From NCBI RefSeq assembly GCF_009754915.1, contig NZ_WPIK01000005.1, positions 186,001-250,000 on the forward strand: a stretch of DNA of 64,000 bases, read 5' to 3'. Origin of the DNA: Mucilaginibacter arboris (GTDB taxonomy: Bacteria > Bacteroidota > Bacteroidia > Sphingobacteriales > Sphingobacteriaceae). Positions within the stretch are counted from its first letter, which is position 1, and each line of letters starts with the position of its first letter. Below are positions 33,415 through 43,500 of this stretch, in pieces. The translations under genes were made by a program, and so were the position numbers. The notes beneath the pieces are model-generated. The model did no database searches. It saw only the letters and a list, made by a program, of their open reading frames with translations, and was not told the DNA's origin.

Positions 33415-35070
33415 TTACTTAACGGCTTCTATCCGAAACCAGTCAAAATCAGCATAACCGGAATCATTTGTTTGCGAATCCCGCGTACAAAAGATTCCTA
33501 TTTTAGCACCGGTCCATTGCCCGGCTTCCGCCTGAAATACTTCGTTTATCTCTGTAAATTTTTGCCCGTCTAAACTATAGCTAAAAGTACACTTGCCCCC
33601 CTTTACTAATTTTACCCTGATAAAAACAGTATTGGCGCTCAGTTTTTCTATTGTTTTTTCCTGTTCTGCGTTTCCTTTTCCGGCATTTTTACAAACGGAA
33701 TAAACTAAGTACAAGCCATCTTTTTTACTTTTGACAGCCAGATCTGCATAACTTAGTCCCATAATAGTTAAACCTGTTTTCTCATTTTCCAGCTTTGCAT
33801 TAGGATGAAAAGTAAGTTTAGTGGTTGCCATAAATTCATCGGCAGGCAACTTTTGCAACAATACATTCGGTGTATTCCATAAATTAGCACTATCCGGAAT
33901 GATATCTGAATATATACTCAAAATTCCTTTAGCTGGCTGTAAAAATGCCCATGTTCCTTTTGGGTTAGCCATCCATTGCCATTGCAGGCCTAAAGTGTTT
34001 CCGTCAAATTCATCACTTTCTACAGGCGTTTGTATTGGGTAATTTTTGCCTCCAACATTAGGTTTTTTGTAGGATAAAACAGGCTCGCCTTTTCCATCGC
34101 CATCATTATCCAAACCAATTACCGGCCAGTTGTTTACCCATTTCATTGGTTGAAGATGTACAACTCGGCCGTAAGCTTCTTTATCCTGAAAATGCAGAAA
34201 CCAGTCTTCACCAGTTTGTGTAGTTACCCAAGCGCCTTGATGCGGACCATTTACTGTTGATTTTCCCTGATCCATCACTACCTTTCGTTCGTAAGGGCCA
34301 TACACATTTTTTGATCGTAAAACTAATTGCCAGCCTGTTGATACTCCTCCTGCCGGAGCGAAAATATAATAATACCCGTTTCGTTTGTAAAACTTCGGAC
34401 CTTCTACAGTCGGATCAGCTTCGTGCCCATCATAAACAATTACACCTTCATCCAAAACCTTGTTTCCGGCTGCATTCATTTCATTAACCGTTAAAATGCT
34501 TTTAATGCCTGCGCGGCTTCCTGCCCAACCATGAATTAGGTAAGCTTTTCCATTTTCGTCCCAAAACGGACAAGGGTCGATTAATCCTTTTCCGGGCAAA
34601 ATCAGTTCCGGTCCGCTCCATTCGCCGGTTATATTTTTTGCTTTAATAAGATAAATACCAAAATCAGGATCAGGGTAATAGATATAAAATTCGTTGTTAT
34701 GGTAGCGGATGGCAGGCGCCCAAACACCATTGCCATGTTGTGGCTTGGCAAAATGTTCAAATGGTGGCTGCCGTTTTAAGGCATGTCCGATCAATTCCCA
34801 ATTCACTAAATCTTTTGAATGAAGAATTGGCAGGCCCGGAACATTTTCAAAACTCGAAGAAACCAGGTAAAAATCATCGCCGACACGAATGGCATCCGGA
34901 TCAGAATAATCAGCATTTAAAACCGGGTTTTTATAGGTTCCATTTCCTTGATCAGAAACCCAAACTTTTGAAATATAAGCCGGTATTGATTTTTCTTTTC
35001 TTGCTGATTTTTGTTGTGCAAAAGAAGCATTTGAAATAAGTAGCAATGCAAGCAGGAAAGGATATTTCAT
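33415..35070 (-). CDS. Glycoside hydrolase family 43 (xylosidase/arabinosidase-type)
   Basis: About 551-aa exported hydrolase. Start at MKYPFLLALLLISNASFAQQ (35070), a clear signal peptide; an in-frame ATG seven codons upstream is less likely. The five-bladed propeller (about 45-340) has YSDPDAIRVGDDFYLVSSSF (Asp base), LIDPCPFWDENGKAYL (Asp modulator) and EGPKFYKRNGYYYIF (Glu acid). A C-terminal concanavalin-like domain (about 350-550) follows, ending YADFDWFRIEAVK. Likely removes arabinose or xylose side chains from pectin, judging by the neighbouring esterases. Last gene of a five-gene run. Confidence 0.9.
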   Translation of the reverse strand: MKYPFLLALLLISNASFAQQKSARKEKSIPAYISKVWVSDQGNGTYKNPVLNADYSDPDAIRVGDDFYLVSSSFENVPGLPILHSKDLVNWELIGHALKRQPPFEHFAKPQHGNGVWAPAIRYHNNEFYIYYPDPDFGIYLIKAKNITGEWSGPELILPGKGLIDPCPFWDENGKAYLIHGWAGSRAGIKSILTVNEMNAAGNKVLDEGVIVYDGHEADPTVEGPKFYKRNGYYYIFAPAGGVSTGWQLVLRSKNVYGPYERKVVMDQGKSTVNGPHQGAWVTTQTGEDWFLHFQDKEAYGRVVHLQPMKWVNNWPVIGLDNDGDGKGEPVLSYKKPNVGGKNYPIQTPVESDEFDGNTLGLQWQWMANPKGTWAFLQPAKGILSIYSDIIPDSANLWNTPNVLLQKLPADEFMATTKLTFHPNAKLENEKTGLTIMGLSYADLAVKSKKDGLYLVYSVCKNAGKGNAEQEKTIEKLSANTVFIRVKLVKGGKCTFSYSLDGQKFTEINEVFQAEAGQWTGAKIGIFCTRDSQTNDSGYADFDWFRIEAVK

Positions 35071-35103
35071 TAGATTAAAAGGCTCAGGCAAAAACAGATT
35101 ATT

Positions 35104-36117
35104 TTATTTCTTAAGTGGATTCCATGCTTCTTTTGAAGCAAAAATATTGGCAAGCGTATAAGTTTTAGCCTCCGAAGCTGTTAACTGATGCGACCATTTT
35201 ACTCTTTCACTTACTTTCCCTCCTGGCCCTGTGCTTTTATATTCTGCATAAAAAGCAGTTTTGGTATTGTCAACATTAGCAGGGTTTTTCCAGGGGTCCC
35301 AACCTTGCGGCGTTATTTGGCTTCCCATTTCTGTCCGGATAAAAACTGTTTTTGCATTTGGTCGCCAAGGCCTTCCTAAAAAAACTTTTTTTACAGATGT
35401 ATCAGCAATCAATTTACAATCAAAAAAAACATAACCAAACTTTTGCCGGGGCGTAGTTGATGCAGCCGTGATGTAAGAATTTGTGAGGTTTTTAATGGTA
35501 CAACTTTGAAAAACACAGGTAGCTTCGCCAAAAATAAAATCAGTTGTACCTTCAATATAACAATCCTGGTAATACTGCCTGCTGGTTTCTGTGGCCGTAT
35601 ATAATGTATCCTGATTGCCCAGCAACCTACAATTTTTAATGATGCAACGGTCGCCTTCTACATGCAAAGCAACAGCCTGCCCTACCCTTCCGGCCGTATT
35701 TTCTATTGTCAGGTTTTCTGCGGAGAAATCCCTTCCCTGAACCAAAACCGTGTACGAAGTATAAGTGCTATATTGATTTCTGCCAAAAGCATCTTTACCA
35801 GCCGGAAAGCTTTGTCCGGAGTAATTATTATTGCTGATGATGGTATTTTCTTTGTCTTCGCCAACCAAAGTAATATTGGTTTTCCAGGATGGGATAATTA
35901 GCTTTTCGTGATAAATGCCTTTTTTTATGTGGATGGTGACCTCTTCCTGCGACAAATCCCGAACTGCATTTACCGCTTCCTGAATGGTTTTGTAATTACC
36001 GCTGCCATCCTGCGCAACCGTAAGCGATTTTGGATATGGATACGGCACCGGCTGCGCTGATACTGTTTTTACCAGTAAAAAAAATGCATAGAACAGAATG
36101 ATCTTATAAATTTTCAT
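35104..36117 (-). CDS. Pectin methylesterase (CE8), copy 1
   Basis: 337-aa exported enzyme removing methyl esters from homogalacturonan. Signal peptide MKIYKIILFYAFFLLVKTVS; right-handed beta-helix with GNYKTIQEAVNAV, the catalytic GNQDTLYTA (Gln, Asp), GTTDFIFGEA (Asp nucleophile) and LGRPWRPNAKT (Arg/Trp substrate binding). Only eight bases separate it from the next pectinesterase. It is part of the CE12-CE12-CE8-CE8-GH43 run. It carries a TAAAAACAGTAT copy at 36060-36071 in the signal-peptide region. Confidence 0.95.
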   Translation of the reverse strand: MKIYKIILFYAFFLLVKTVSAQPVPYPYPKSLTVAQDGSGNYKTIQEAVNAVRDLSQEEVTIHIKKGIYHEKLIIPSWKTNITLVGEDKENTIISNNNYSGQSFPAGKDAFGRNQYSTYTSYTVLVQGRDFSAENLTIENTAGRVGQAVALHVEGDRCIIKNCRLLGNQDTLYTATETSRQYYQDCYIEGTTDFIFGEATCVFQSCTIKNLTNSYITAASTTPRQKFGYVFFDCKLIADTSVKKVFLGRPWRPNAKTVFIRTEMGSQITPQGWDPWKNPANVDNTKTAFYAEYKSTGPGGKVSERVKWSHQLTASEAKTYTLANIFASKEAWNPLKK

Positions 36118-36124
36118 TTTGCTG

Positions 36125-37078
36125 TTAATCTGACTTTGGGTTCCAATTGCCCAATACTGTTTTTATCATAACTTTTTTAGCTTCTTCATCTGTTAACTGT
36201 TTTGACCAGGAAACCCTTGTAGCAGGGTTTGCGCCCGGCCCGTAATTTTGATATTCGGAAAAACGGGCCAGTTGAAAATTTTCCAACTTGTTCCATTGAG
36301 ACCAGCCTTCCGGACGGATTTGCTGCCCGATGTAACAGTGCAAATAAATTACATCAGCATAAGGCCGCCAAGGCCTGCCTAAAGAAGCGCTGTGAATGGT
36401 ACTGTCGCCAGTTAAAATACAATCATTAAAAACAAACCCAAAAGGATGGTTTTGAGGCGTAGATGCTGCTGTTATATGCGAGTTTTTTTTGCTGTGGATA
36501 TGGCATTGCTCAAACCAGGCAGTTGCTGAGCCGAAGATAAAATCTGTTGTTCCTTCAATATAACAGTTTTGATAATACTGACGGCTTTTTTCACTGTTTA
36601 AAAACAGTATATCCTGGTTGCCAATAATGCGGCAATTCTTAAAAATTGCCCGGTCGCCATCTGCTTCTAAAGCTACAGCTTGCCCGGCTGTAAAACCGGC
36701 ATCGTTTCGGAAAGTGATATTTTCAGCTTTAAAATCATCTGCCAAAACCAAAAAACTGTAAGACGAACGGGTATCAATATTTTTACCTGTGGAAGTGGTT
36801 TTTCCGGGATGATCATCAAAAGTAAGAATGGTTTGAAAGCGGTCTTCACCAATTAAAGTAACATGGTTTTTGGTAGAATCGAGGCGGAGTTTTTCCTGAT
36901 ACAATCCGTTTTTAATAAAAATGGTAATTTCTTTTTTGTTGTTATGCGGAACAGAATTTAAAGCTTCCTGAACTGTTTTGTAATTGCCGCTGCCATCTTT
37001 TGCTACCACTATTTTTTGCTGACTAAAAACAGCATGTGTACCCATTAAAATCAGGATAAAACAAATTATTTTCTTCAT
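36125..37078 (-). CDS. Pectin methylesterase (CE8), copy 2
   Basis: 317 aa, paralogue of the gene just downstream. Signal peptide MKKIICFILILMGTHAVFSQ, then GNYKTVQEALNSV, GNQDILFLN (Gln and Asp kept, TLY replaced by ILF), GTTDFIFGSA and LGRPWRPYADVI. All catalytic residues are kept. The two copies differ clearly, suggesting an older duplication with possible difference in substrate (degree of methylation or processivity), which is inference. Three sister-motif copies lie inside (36154-36165, 36599-36610, 37024-37035). Confidence 0.95.
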   Translation of the reverse strand: MKKIICFILILMGTHAVFSQQKIVVAKDGSGNYKTVQEALNSVPHNNKKEITIFIKNGLYQEKLRLDSTKNHVTLIGEDRFQTILTFDDHPGKTTSTGKNIDTRSSYSFLVLADDFKAENITFRNDAGFTAGQAVALEADGDRAIFKNCRIIGNQDILFLNSEKSRQYYQNCYIEGTTDFIFGSATAWFEQCHIHSKKNSHITAASTPQNHPFGFVFNDCILTGDSTIHSASLGRPWRPYADVIYLHCYIGQQIRPEGWSQWNKLENFQLARFSEYQNYGPGANPATRVSWSKQLTDEEAKKVMIKTVLGNWNPKSD

Positions 37079-37099
37079 CTGGAATGCTTCTTTTACCGG

Positions 37100-37888
37100 T
37101 TATTTTTTAGTTGCAACAGGAGGAGATACGATATCATCGGCCAAACCTAAATGCAGCCGTTTGATCTCCGCTAAAACAATTTCTGCTAATTTTCTTGCGC
37201 CATAATTGGTAAAGTGTGTATTGTCATGTTGCCCATCGGGATAGTTTGGTTCTTCGCCTGGCTGCAGTTCCATAAACAGCAGCTTTGAATTTTCCGGCCC
37301 GTAAGTTTGCAGTAATTCCCGGCTTTTTTTATCCAGATCAATAACCGGTACTTTTAACTGCTCTCCAATTTCATAAACTGCTTTAGAATATTCTACATGT
37401 GTTTCCTTGATGTTTCCGGCCTGATCAAAACTGCGCCTGGAAACCGGCGTAATTAAAACGGGAATGCCTTTTTTATTTCTGGTTTCGGTAATAAACCTGA
37501 TCAGGTTTTTTTTATAATCCGGAACAGGCGTGTAACGATCGGCATATTTCGGTTCTTTAGCCTCATCATTATGCCCAAACTGCATCAGCACATAATCGCC
37601 TTCCTGCAAGCTGTCTGCAATTGGCTGCCAGCGGTTTTCACTTAAAAAAGTACGTGTGCTCCTGCCGCCTTTTGCCCGGTTATCTATCGTTACGTTTGAG
37701 TTGAAATAATTGGCAAAGGGCATTCCCCAGCCGGTTATCGGAAACCTGTTGGCATCGTACAAACACATCGTAGAATCACCAATTAAATAAACCTTTATTT
37801 TTTTAGGCTGATACCAGGCAAATGACAAGAGCAGGAAAACGCCTAAAACGAGGATACTTCTTTTACCCCTATAAATCTTACTTTGCAT
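37100..37888 (-). CDS. Rhamnogalacturonan acetylesterase (CE12), copy 1
   Basis: 262-aa SGNH-hydrolase that removes acetyl groups from rhamnogalacturonan I. N-terminal signal/anchor (ILVLGVFLLLSFAWYQP), then the catalytic blocks: KVYLIGDSTMC (Ser), DNRAKGGRSTRTFLSE (block II Gly), LMQFGHNDEAKEP (block III Asn) and HDNTHFTNYGARKLAE (Asp-His). All present. A 6-base gap to its paralogue upstream means co-transcription. The near-copy 12-mer TAAAAGAAGTAT (37854-37865) lies near the start and an exact copy (37084-37095) right after the stop. Confidence 0.93.
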   Translation of the reverse strand: MQSKIYRGKRSILVLGVFLLLSFAWYQPKKIKVYLIGDSTMCLYDANRFPITGWGMPFANYFNSNVTIDNRAKGGRSTRTFLSENRWQPIADSLQEGDYVLMQFGHNDEAKEPKYADRYTPVPDYKKNLIRFITETRNKKGIPVLITPVSRRSFDQAGNIKETHVEYSKAVYEIGEQLKVPVIDLDKKSRELLQTYGPENSKLLFMELQPGEEPNYPDGQHDNTHFTNYGARKLAEIVLAEIKRLHLGLADDIVSPPVATKK

Positions 37889-37894
37889 AAATCA

Positions 37895-38659
37895 TTATTT
37901 ACTTTTCGGCTGAACAATGCGGTTAGCCAGATCCAGTTTTAATGTTCTAATATCTGCCAAAACAATTTCGGCCATTTTTCGCGCGCCTAATTCGCTGAAA
38001 TGTGTATCGTCTTCTTTTCCTTCAGGATAATTTGGGTTTTCTCCTGCCTGCAAATGATTATACAAATATTTTGAAGTTTCTGGCCCGAATTTCTGCAACA
38101 AGTCCTGACTTTCTTTGTCGAGATCAATTAAAGGAACTTTATTTTCCTGTGCCACTTTTCGCACAATTGCTGCATAAACCGCATGTGTCTCTTCCACTTT
38201 TCCGGCAGCATCAAATTTGCGGCGGGCAACCGGTGTAATTAAAACAGGATTTGCTTTTTTACTTCTGGTTTCATTAACAAACCGAATCAAGTTAGTTCGA
38301 AAATTGGCTTCTGTTGTATAAGTTGCCTTTGTTGGCACTTCATCATTATGGCCAAATTGGATCAGCACATAATCGCCTTCTTTTAAATCATTAACTACTG
38401 GCTGCCAACGGTTTTCAGCAATGAAAGATTTTGTACTTCTCCCGTTTTGGGCACGGTTATCAACAGTAACTGTCTGATCAAAAAAGTAAGCAAAAGGCAT
38501 TCCCCAACCGGTTTCCGGGTAAGCTTTTACTTGCTTGTTAGCCATGGTAGAATCGCCGATGAGGTAAACTTTGATGTTATTTTGCTGGGTGAAAGAAAAC
38601 GCAAATACTGCTATTAATAAAATGGCATTAGCAATTTTTTTTGCTGGTAAAAGAAGCAT
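37895..38659 (-). CDS. Rhamnogalacturonan acetylesterase (CE12), copy 2
   Basis: 254-aa SGNH esterase, paralogue of the next gene. Catalytic motifs VYLIGDSTMAN, DNRAQNGRSTKSF, LIQFGHNDEVPT and EDDTHFSELGARKMAE are intact. The start MLLLPAKKIANAILLIAVFA gives a signal peptide. Its ATG and next three codons are exactly a dispersed 12-mer (38648-38659), so the motif forms the start codon. A hairpin terminator (38721-38756) separates it from susD; it leads the esterase operon, which may thus have its own promoter or depend on readthrough. Confidence 0.92.
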   Translation of the reverse strand: MLLLPAKKIANAILLIAVFAFSFTQQNNIKVYLIGDSTMANKQVKAYPETGWGMPFAYFFDQTVTVDNRAQNGRSTKSFIAENRWQPVVNDLKEGDYVLIQFGHNDEVPTKATYTTEANFRTNLIRFVNETRSKKANPVLITPVARRKFDAAGKVEETHAVYAAIVRKVAQENKVPLIDLDKESQDLLQKFGPETSKYLYNHLQAGENPNYPEGKEDDTHFSELGARKMAEIVLADIRTLKLDLANRIVQPKSK

Positions 38660-38720
38660 GATAAAATTATTTTTTACTTATTGAAATAAGGGCAAACGAC
38701 GTTTTTAAGATGAACCATAA

Positions 38721-38756
38721 ATTAAAAAGGCTGCCATTAATGGCAGCCTTTTTAAT
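38721..38756. terminator. Symmetric terminator between susD and the esterase operon
   Basis: AAAAAGGCTGCCATT / AATGGCAGCCTTTTT, a perfect palindrome with A/T tails, usable in both directions. For minus-strand transcription it lies directly after susD and would attenuate expression of the esterase genes relative to susCD. Confidence 0.8.
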
Positions 38757-38770
38757 TGAACAATCATAGG

Positions 38771-40564
38771 TTAATATCCAGGGTTTTGTGTTAACAAAGG
38801 ATTTGCTGATAATGTTGCCTGTGGAAACGGTAACAGTTCTCCATGATTTGGTGTGAACAATTGTGCCACATTTGCAATGTAAGTAGCAGAAAGCGAACTT
38901 ATCCAGGCAATTTTAGAATAGCCTGTTGGTGTTGCAGATGGTGTAGCTGCATATAATGAATTGCTATAAGATACTGTTTGCGAATTATTTAAAGCATACA
39001 TAGACTGTGGCAAATTAGCATAAGGAGCAGTTTTGTTGAGCATTGCTGTTAAACCTGCACGCGTAGAAGTAATTTTTGTATTAAGCAAATTCCAACGGAT
39101 CAGATCGTATTTGCGGATTGCTTCGCCCCCGAGTTCAAAAGAGCGTTCATTTACAATAGCATTAAAAAAGTCGTCATGTGTAGTTGGGGTTGTTCCGATA
39201 AGTGCAGTACTACCACCAAAACCTCTTGTTCTTACTTCATTAAATGCAGCAATTGCTGTGGTGGATGGTTTGCCGTTTATTTCGTTATCAGCTTCGGCGT
39301 ACATCAATAAAACATCTGAGAAACGAAGTAATGGCCAGTTTACACCGAAATACTGGGTACCGGTAGTTGAAGCTGACATATAAGAAGGGTTGGCAATCCA
39401 GTCTCTTCTGAATTTGCCCAAGCAGGCACTTACTAGCTTTTGTATTGCTTTTGTACCATCCAAGTTAGCATAGTAAGGTGCAATGGTTACATCCCTGCGT
39501 GTATCATTTGGATCAAAAGCATAAAAATAAGTTGGCACAAGTAATATACTTGATGAACCATAAGAGGTAGAGCCTACAACCAACCGCGGCCCATCATAAT
39601 AACCAATTTTACTATCGCTGGCACTGCTTCCGCCGCCCATAGCTACTTCAAACATGATTTCATAGGTAGGGTCCAACGTGTGTGCATCTACATAATTTTT
39701 AAACAAATTTTGAAAACTTGTATTTAAAGTATGCTGTTCTCTATGATTCATTAAATCGCTGCACTCATCTTTTGCAATTTGGTAATAAGTTAAATAATCT
39801 GATTTGCGTTCCATCATGCCAGAAGTAGTACGCAAAGAATATCCTCCTCTAAACAAAGCAATGCGTGCACGCAGGCCCTTAACTGCCCCTTTTGTTATGC
39901 GCTCATCACGTGTAGCAACATCGGTGCGCCATGGCACTATATCTTCCGCTGTTTTTAAGTCATTTAAAATATGATCATAAATTACATCACGATCGGTTTT
40001 AGGAATAACCAGTGAGGGCATATCTGCGGATGGTACAAACTGGGCAGGTACATCGCCCCAATTTTTAATCAAATCAAAATAGAATTGTGCACGTAAAGTA
40101 AGTGCTTCCCCATACAACCTTTTTAATGCAGCCTGATCTGACGTGCTTCCGGAGGTATATTGCGGCATTAGCGGAATATATTTGATACAGATATTTGCCC
40201 TTTCTATACCTGCGTATAAATTGTTTAATGGCGCTTCTATTTGTGCATTCGATGCATTAGCACCATATCTGGCAATATCCCTCCGGTCCCCATCTGCAGA
40301 TGTGTTGTTTGTTGGCCCTAAAAATTCGTCATTATCTACAGAAAAATAGAAACTCAACCTGATTCCGTAACCAGCATCACCTGCCAGTTTTTGATACACA
40401 CCTAAAACTACATCGGTAGCTGTTGTAACATTCTGAAATGCTGCGTCTGTAGAAAATGAAGCCACAGGCTTTTCAGTCAGGTATTTTTTACAGGAGCTGA
40501 CAGACATACTAACTACAGTTAGTATAATCATGCTAAAAGAACTATATAAAAATCGCTTTTTCAT
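38771..40564 (-). CDS. SusD/RagB-family glycan-binding lipoprotein
   Basis: 597-aa outer-membrane surface lipoprotein that binds oligosaccharides and hands them to the SusC porin. Lipobox VSSCKKYLTEKPV near 21-28; TPR-like helices in the first half (AAFQNVTTATDVVLGVYQKL, GEALTLRAQFYFDLIKNWGD) and the SusD C-terminal domain with LRFSDVLLMYAEADNEIN, AFNEVRTRG and NERSFELGGEAIRKYDLIRW. Gap to susC is 18 bases. Substrate predicted as pectin fragments from the esterases downstream. Confidence 0.95.
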   Translation of the reverse strand: MKKRFLYSSFSMIILTVVSMSVSSCKKYLTEKPVASFSTDAAFQNVTTATDVVLGVYQKLAGDAGYGIRLSFYFSVDNDEFLGPTNNTSADGDRRDIARYGANASNAQIEAPLNNLYAGIERANICIKYIPLMPQYTSGSTSDQAALKRLYGEALTLRAQFYFDLIKNWGDVPAQFVPSADMPSLVIPKTDRDVIYDHILNDLKTAEDIVPWRTDVATRDERITKGAVKGLRARIALFRGGYSLRTTSGMMERKSDYLTYYQIAKDECSDLMNHREQHTLNTSFQNLFKNYVDAHTLDPTYEIMFEVAMGGGSSASDSKIGYYDGPRLVVGSTSYGSSSILLVPTYFYAFDPNDTRRDVTIAPYYANLDGTKAIQKLVSACLGKFRRDWIANPSYMSASTTGTQYFGVNWPLLRFSDVLLMYAEADNEINGKPSTTAIAAFNEVRTRGFGGSTALIGTTPTTHDDFFNAIVNERSFELGGEAIRKYDLIRWNLLNTKITSTRAGLTAMLNKTAPYANLPQSMYALNNSQTVSYSNSLYAATPSATPTGYSKIAWISSLSATYIANVAQLFTPNHGELLPFPQATLSANPLLTQNPGY

Positions 40565-40582
40565 CTCTTTTTACTTTTAAAT

Positions 40583-43500
40583 TTACAATGATAAGTTTAC
40601 GCCTAACAGGTAAGTACGACTGCGTGGATAGGCAGAATAATCTACACCAGGCGTTACACCTGTGGCCCGGCGTGTACTTACATCCGGATCATAACCAGAA
40701 TAGCTGGTTATAATAGCAACGTTATTTGCGGTAGCATAAACCCTTAGTTTACTTACTTTAATCCTTCTTAAAAAGGCTGGATTAATGGTATATCCTAAAG
40801 TCAGGTTATTTATCCTGATAAAAGAAGCATCTTCCAAATTGTTAGATGTTGAATAAAAAGCCGAACTGCCTGTTACTGGTATGGATGTTTTGGCATTTGC
40901 GTTTAATGCAGCTAAAGCATCCGGTGCAATACCTACTGCATAACCACCTGATATATATTCTACCTGATTACCGTTACCATCAATTGTTCTCCACCTATTG
41001 GCTTCAGCAGCTAATAAATTCGTGTTAGAAGTATAGCCGTTAGAGAATTCAATTTTATTTGCATTCAACACTTTGCTTCCGGCCTGAAAATTAACAAATG
41101 CACTAAAATCAAAATGTTTAAAAGTGAACTGCTGGTTTAAGCCGCCGGTAACTTTAGGAATTGTATTGCCCAGAACTGTTCTGTCAGCAGTAGTGATTAC
41201 ACCATCACCATTTATATCTTTATATTTTACTAATCCTGGTTCTGCTACTCCAATTACTTTAGAAGGATCAACCACGCCTGCTTTTAAAGTGTATTGTTTA
41301 GTTGTAGTATTATAATTGAAATCAGATACCTGATAAAAGCCATCGTTTACATAACCATAAGCACTTCCAACGGGCTTACCTACTTGTACAATAAAATCTT
41401 CGGGGGTTCCTGAAGGCCCGTACCCAGACGATTGCAGATAATAATTTTGGCCTGATGCAAGTGCTAATACCTTATTTTCATTGTACGAGGCATTGAAATT
41501 AGCCGACCAGCTAAAATTCTTTTTCTGGATGATTGTGGCGTTTACCTGTGCTTCGATACCTTGGTTTTGTGTTTTACCTACGTTTTGATACTGTGTAGTA
41601 TATCCAGAGCTTGCAGGGATATTAACAAGAAGCAATAAGTCTTTTGTTACGTTTCGGTAAGCATCAAATGATACCTGTATCCTGTCATTCAAAAAACCAA
41701 AGTCTAAACCAATATTTTTTGATACAGTTGTCTCCCATTTTAAATTAGGGTTAGCCAGGTAAGGGGTACTAAAACCAATACTGGTAGTGCTTTCATTTAA
41801 TGAATACAAAGCATTGGCATTAAATGTAGTTTGTGTTAGGTAATCACTTATACGGTTATTACCTGAAGTACCGTAGCTTAAACGAAGCTTAAGATTGGAT
41901 AAAGCTTTTATGTTTTTCATGAAATTTTCATCCGATATTCTCCATGCAGCTGAACCGGAAGGAAAATAACCCCATTGATGGCCCGGATCAAATTTCGAAG
42001 AACCGTCTGCACGAAGAGTAGCCTGAAGCAGATATTTTTTATCGTAATTATAATTTGCACGGGTAAAAAATGATAATAAATGACTGGTTATATTAGTAAC
42101 CTGCGGATAGGTTGTTACAATAGTTCCTAAGTTTAACTGGTTTAATGCATCTGTTGCAGCTACACCGGTAGGAAATAATTTAAACTGATTATTTAAACTT
42201 TCAGCATGAGTATTATAAAATTCATTTCCTAAAATTAAATTAAGGTCGCCATGCTTAGGATTAGCAGCCGCATTTGAAAAAGTAAGCACATTGGAAAGGT
42301 CAAGCGTATTAGTATTAACCGAAATGACACCGGCAAGCGGCTGACCGGCACCATTAACCCTTGCATTAGCCGTTATAGCATCATCAAAAGAATTTTGCTT
42401 TTGATTATTATAATCAACACCTAAGGTAGAACGGAAAGATAAATACTTATTAAAAGTGTAGTTACCATAACCGTTAAAATTAGTAACATTGGTTAAGGTT
42501 TTCCGGTATTGTGCGCTGGCATTAACAACAGGGTTTATAATACCATAATTGTTTCCTGCAGCATTGGTTTCTGCCAGATAAGCTGGGTCAACTGCAGAAT
42601 CATCAACACCAGGGATACTAAACGGGCGATATTTAACACTGTTACGCAAGTTACTGTAAGATGAACTGGAGGCAGAGTTTGATGTACCAGAAGAGCTTAT
42701 TGTAGAATTTGACGTTCCCGCACCATCAACAACTTGTGTATTATAACGAACGTTAAACCCTACTTTTAAATGATCGGAAGCAGTATGGTCAAACCGGAAA
42801 CTGATTAGTTTACGATTATAATCAGAATTTAACACTGTACCATTCTGCTGGTTATCTGTAAAACTGAAATTGAATTGTGTAACTTTTGTTCCTCCTGTGA
42901 TACTTAAGTTATGTGTTTGCTGAAAACCTGTTCGACCTAAAGCCAGCTTTTGCCAATCAATAGCAGGAGTATTTTTGTAAGTTGAAAGCCCGGCAAAAGT
43001 TGAACCATAATCATTTATAAAATTTGTACTGTCTGCTGTGAAACGATTTCTTTCATACTGATAAACAACAAAATCATAAGGACTCATCACAGCAAGCTCT
43101 TTTGCTAATTTATTGATGCCTACAAAAGCATTGTAACTTACCGTAGTTTTCATTTCATGTCCGCCTTTTGTAGTAATGATAACTACACCATTTGCGCCAC
43201 GTGCACCATAAATTGCTGTTGAAGCTGCATCTTTTAAAACATCAATTGATTCAATATCCTGCGGGGAAATGTTGGACAAGCCATTTTCTACCTGTATACC
43301 ATCAATAATATAAAGCGGAGAGTTATCCTGTGTTATTGATCCGCCACCACGCACCCTAATTTGTATTTGGGCGTCCGGTGAACCTTCTGACTGGTTGACC
43401 TGCACGCCTGCTAAGCGTCCCGCTAAAGCTGCACCGGCAGAATTCAATGGAATATCTTTTAAATCTTTTGCCGTAACGGAAGAAACAGAGCCGGTAAGGT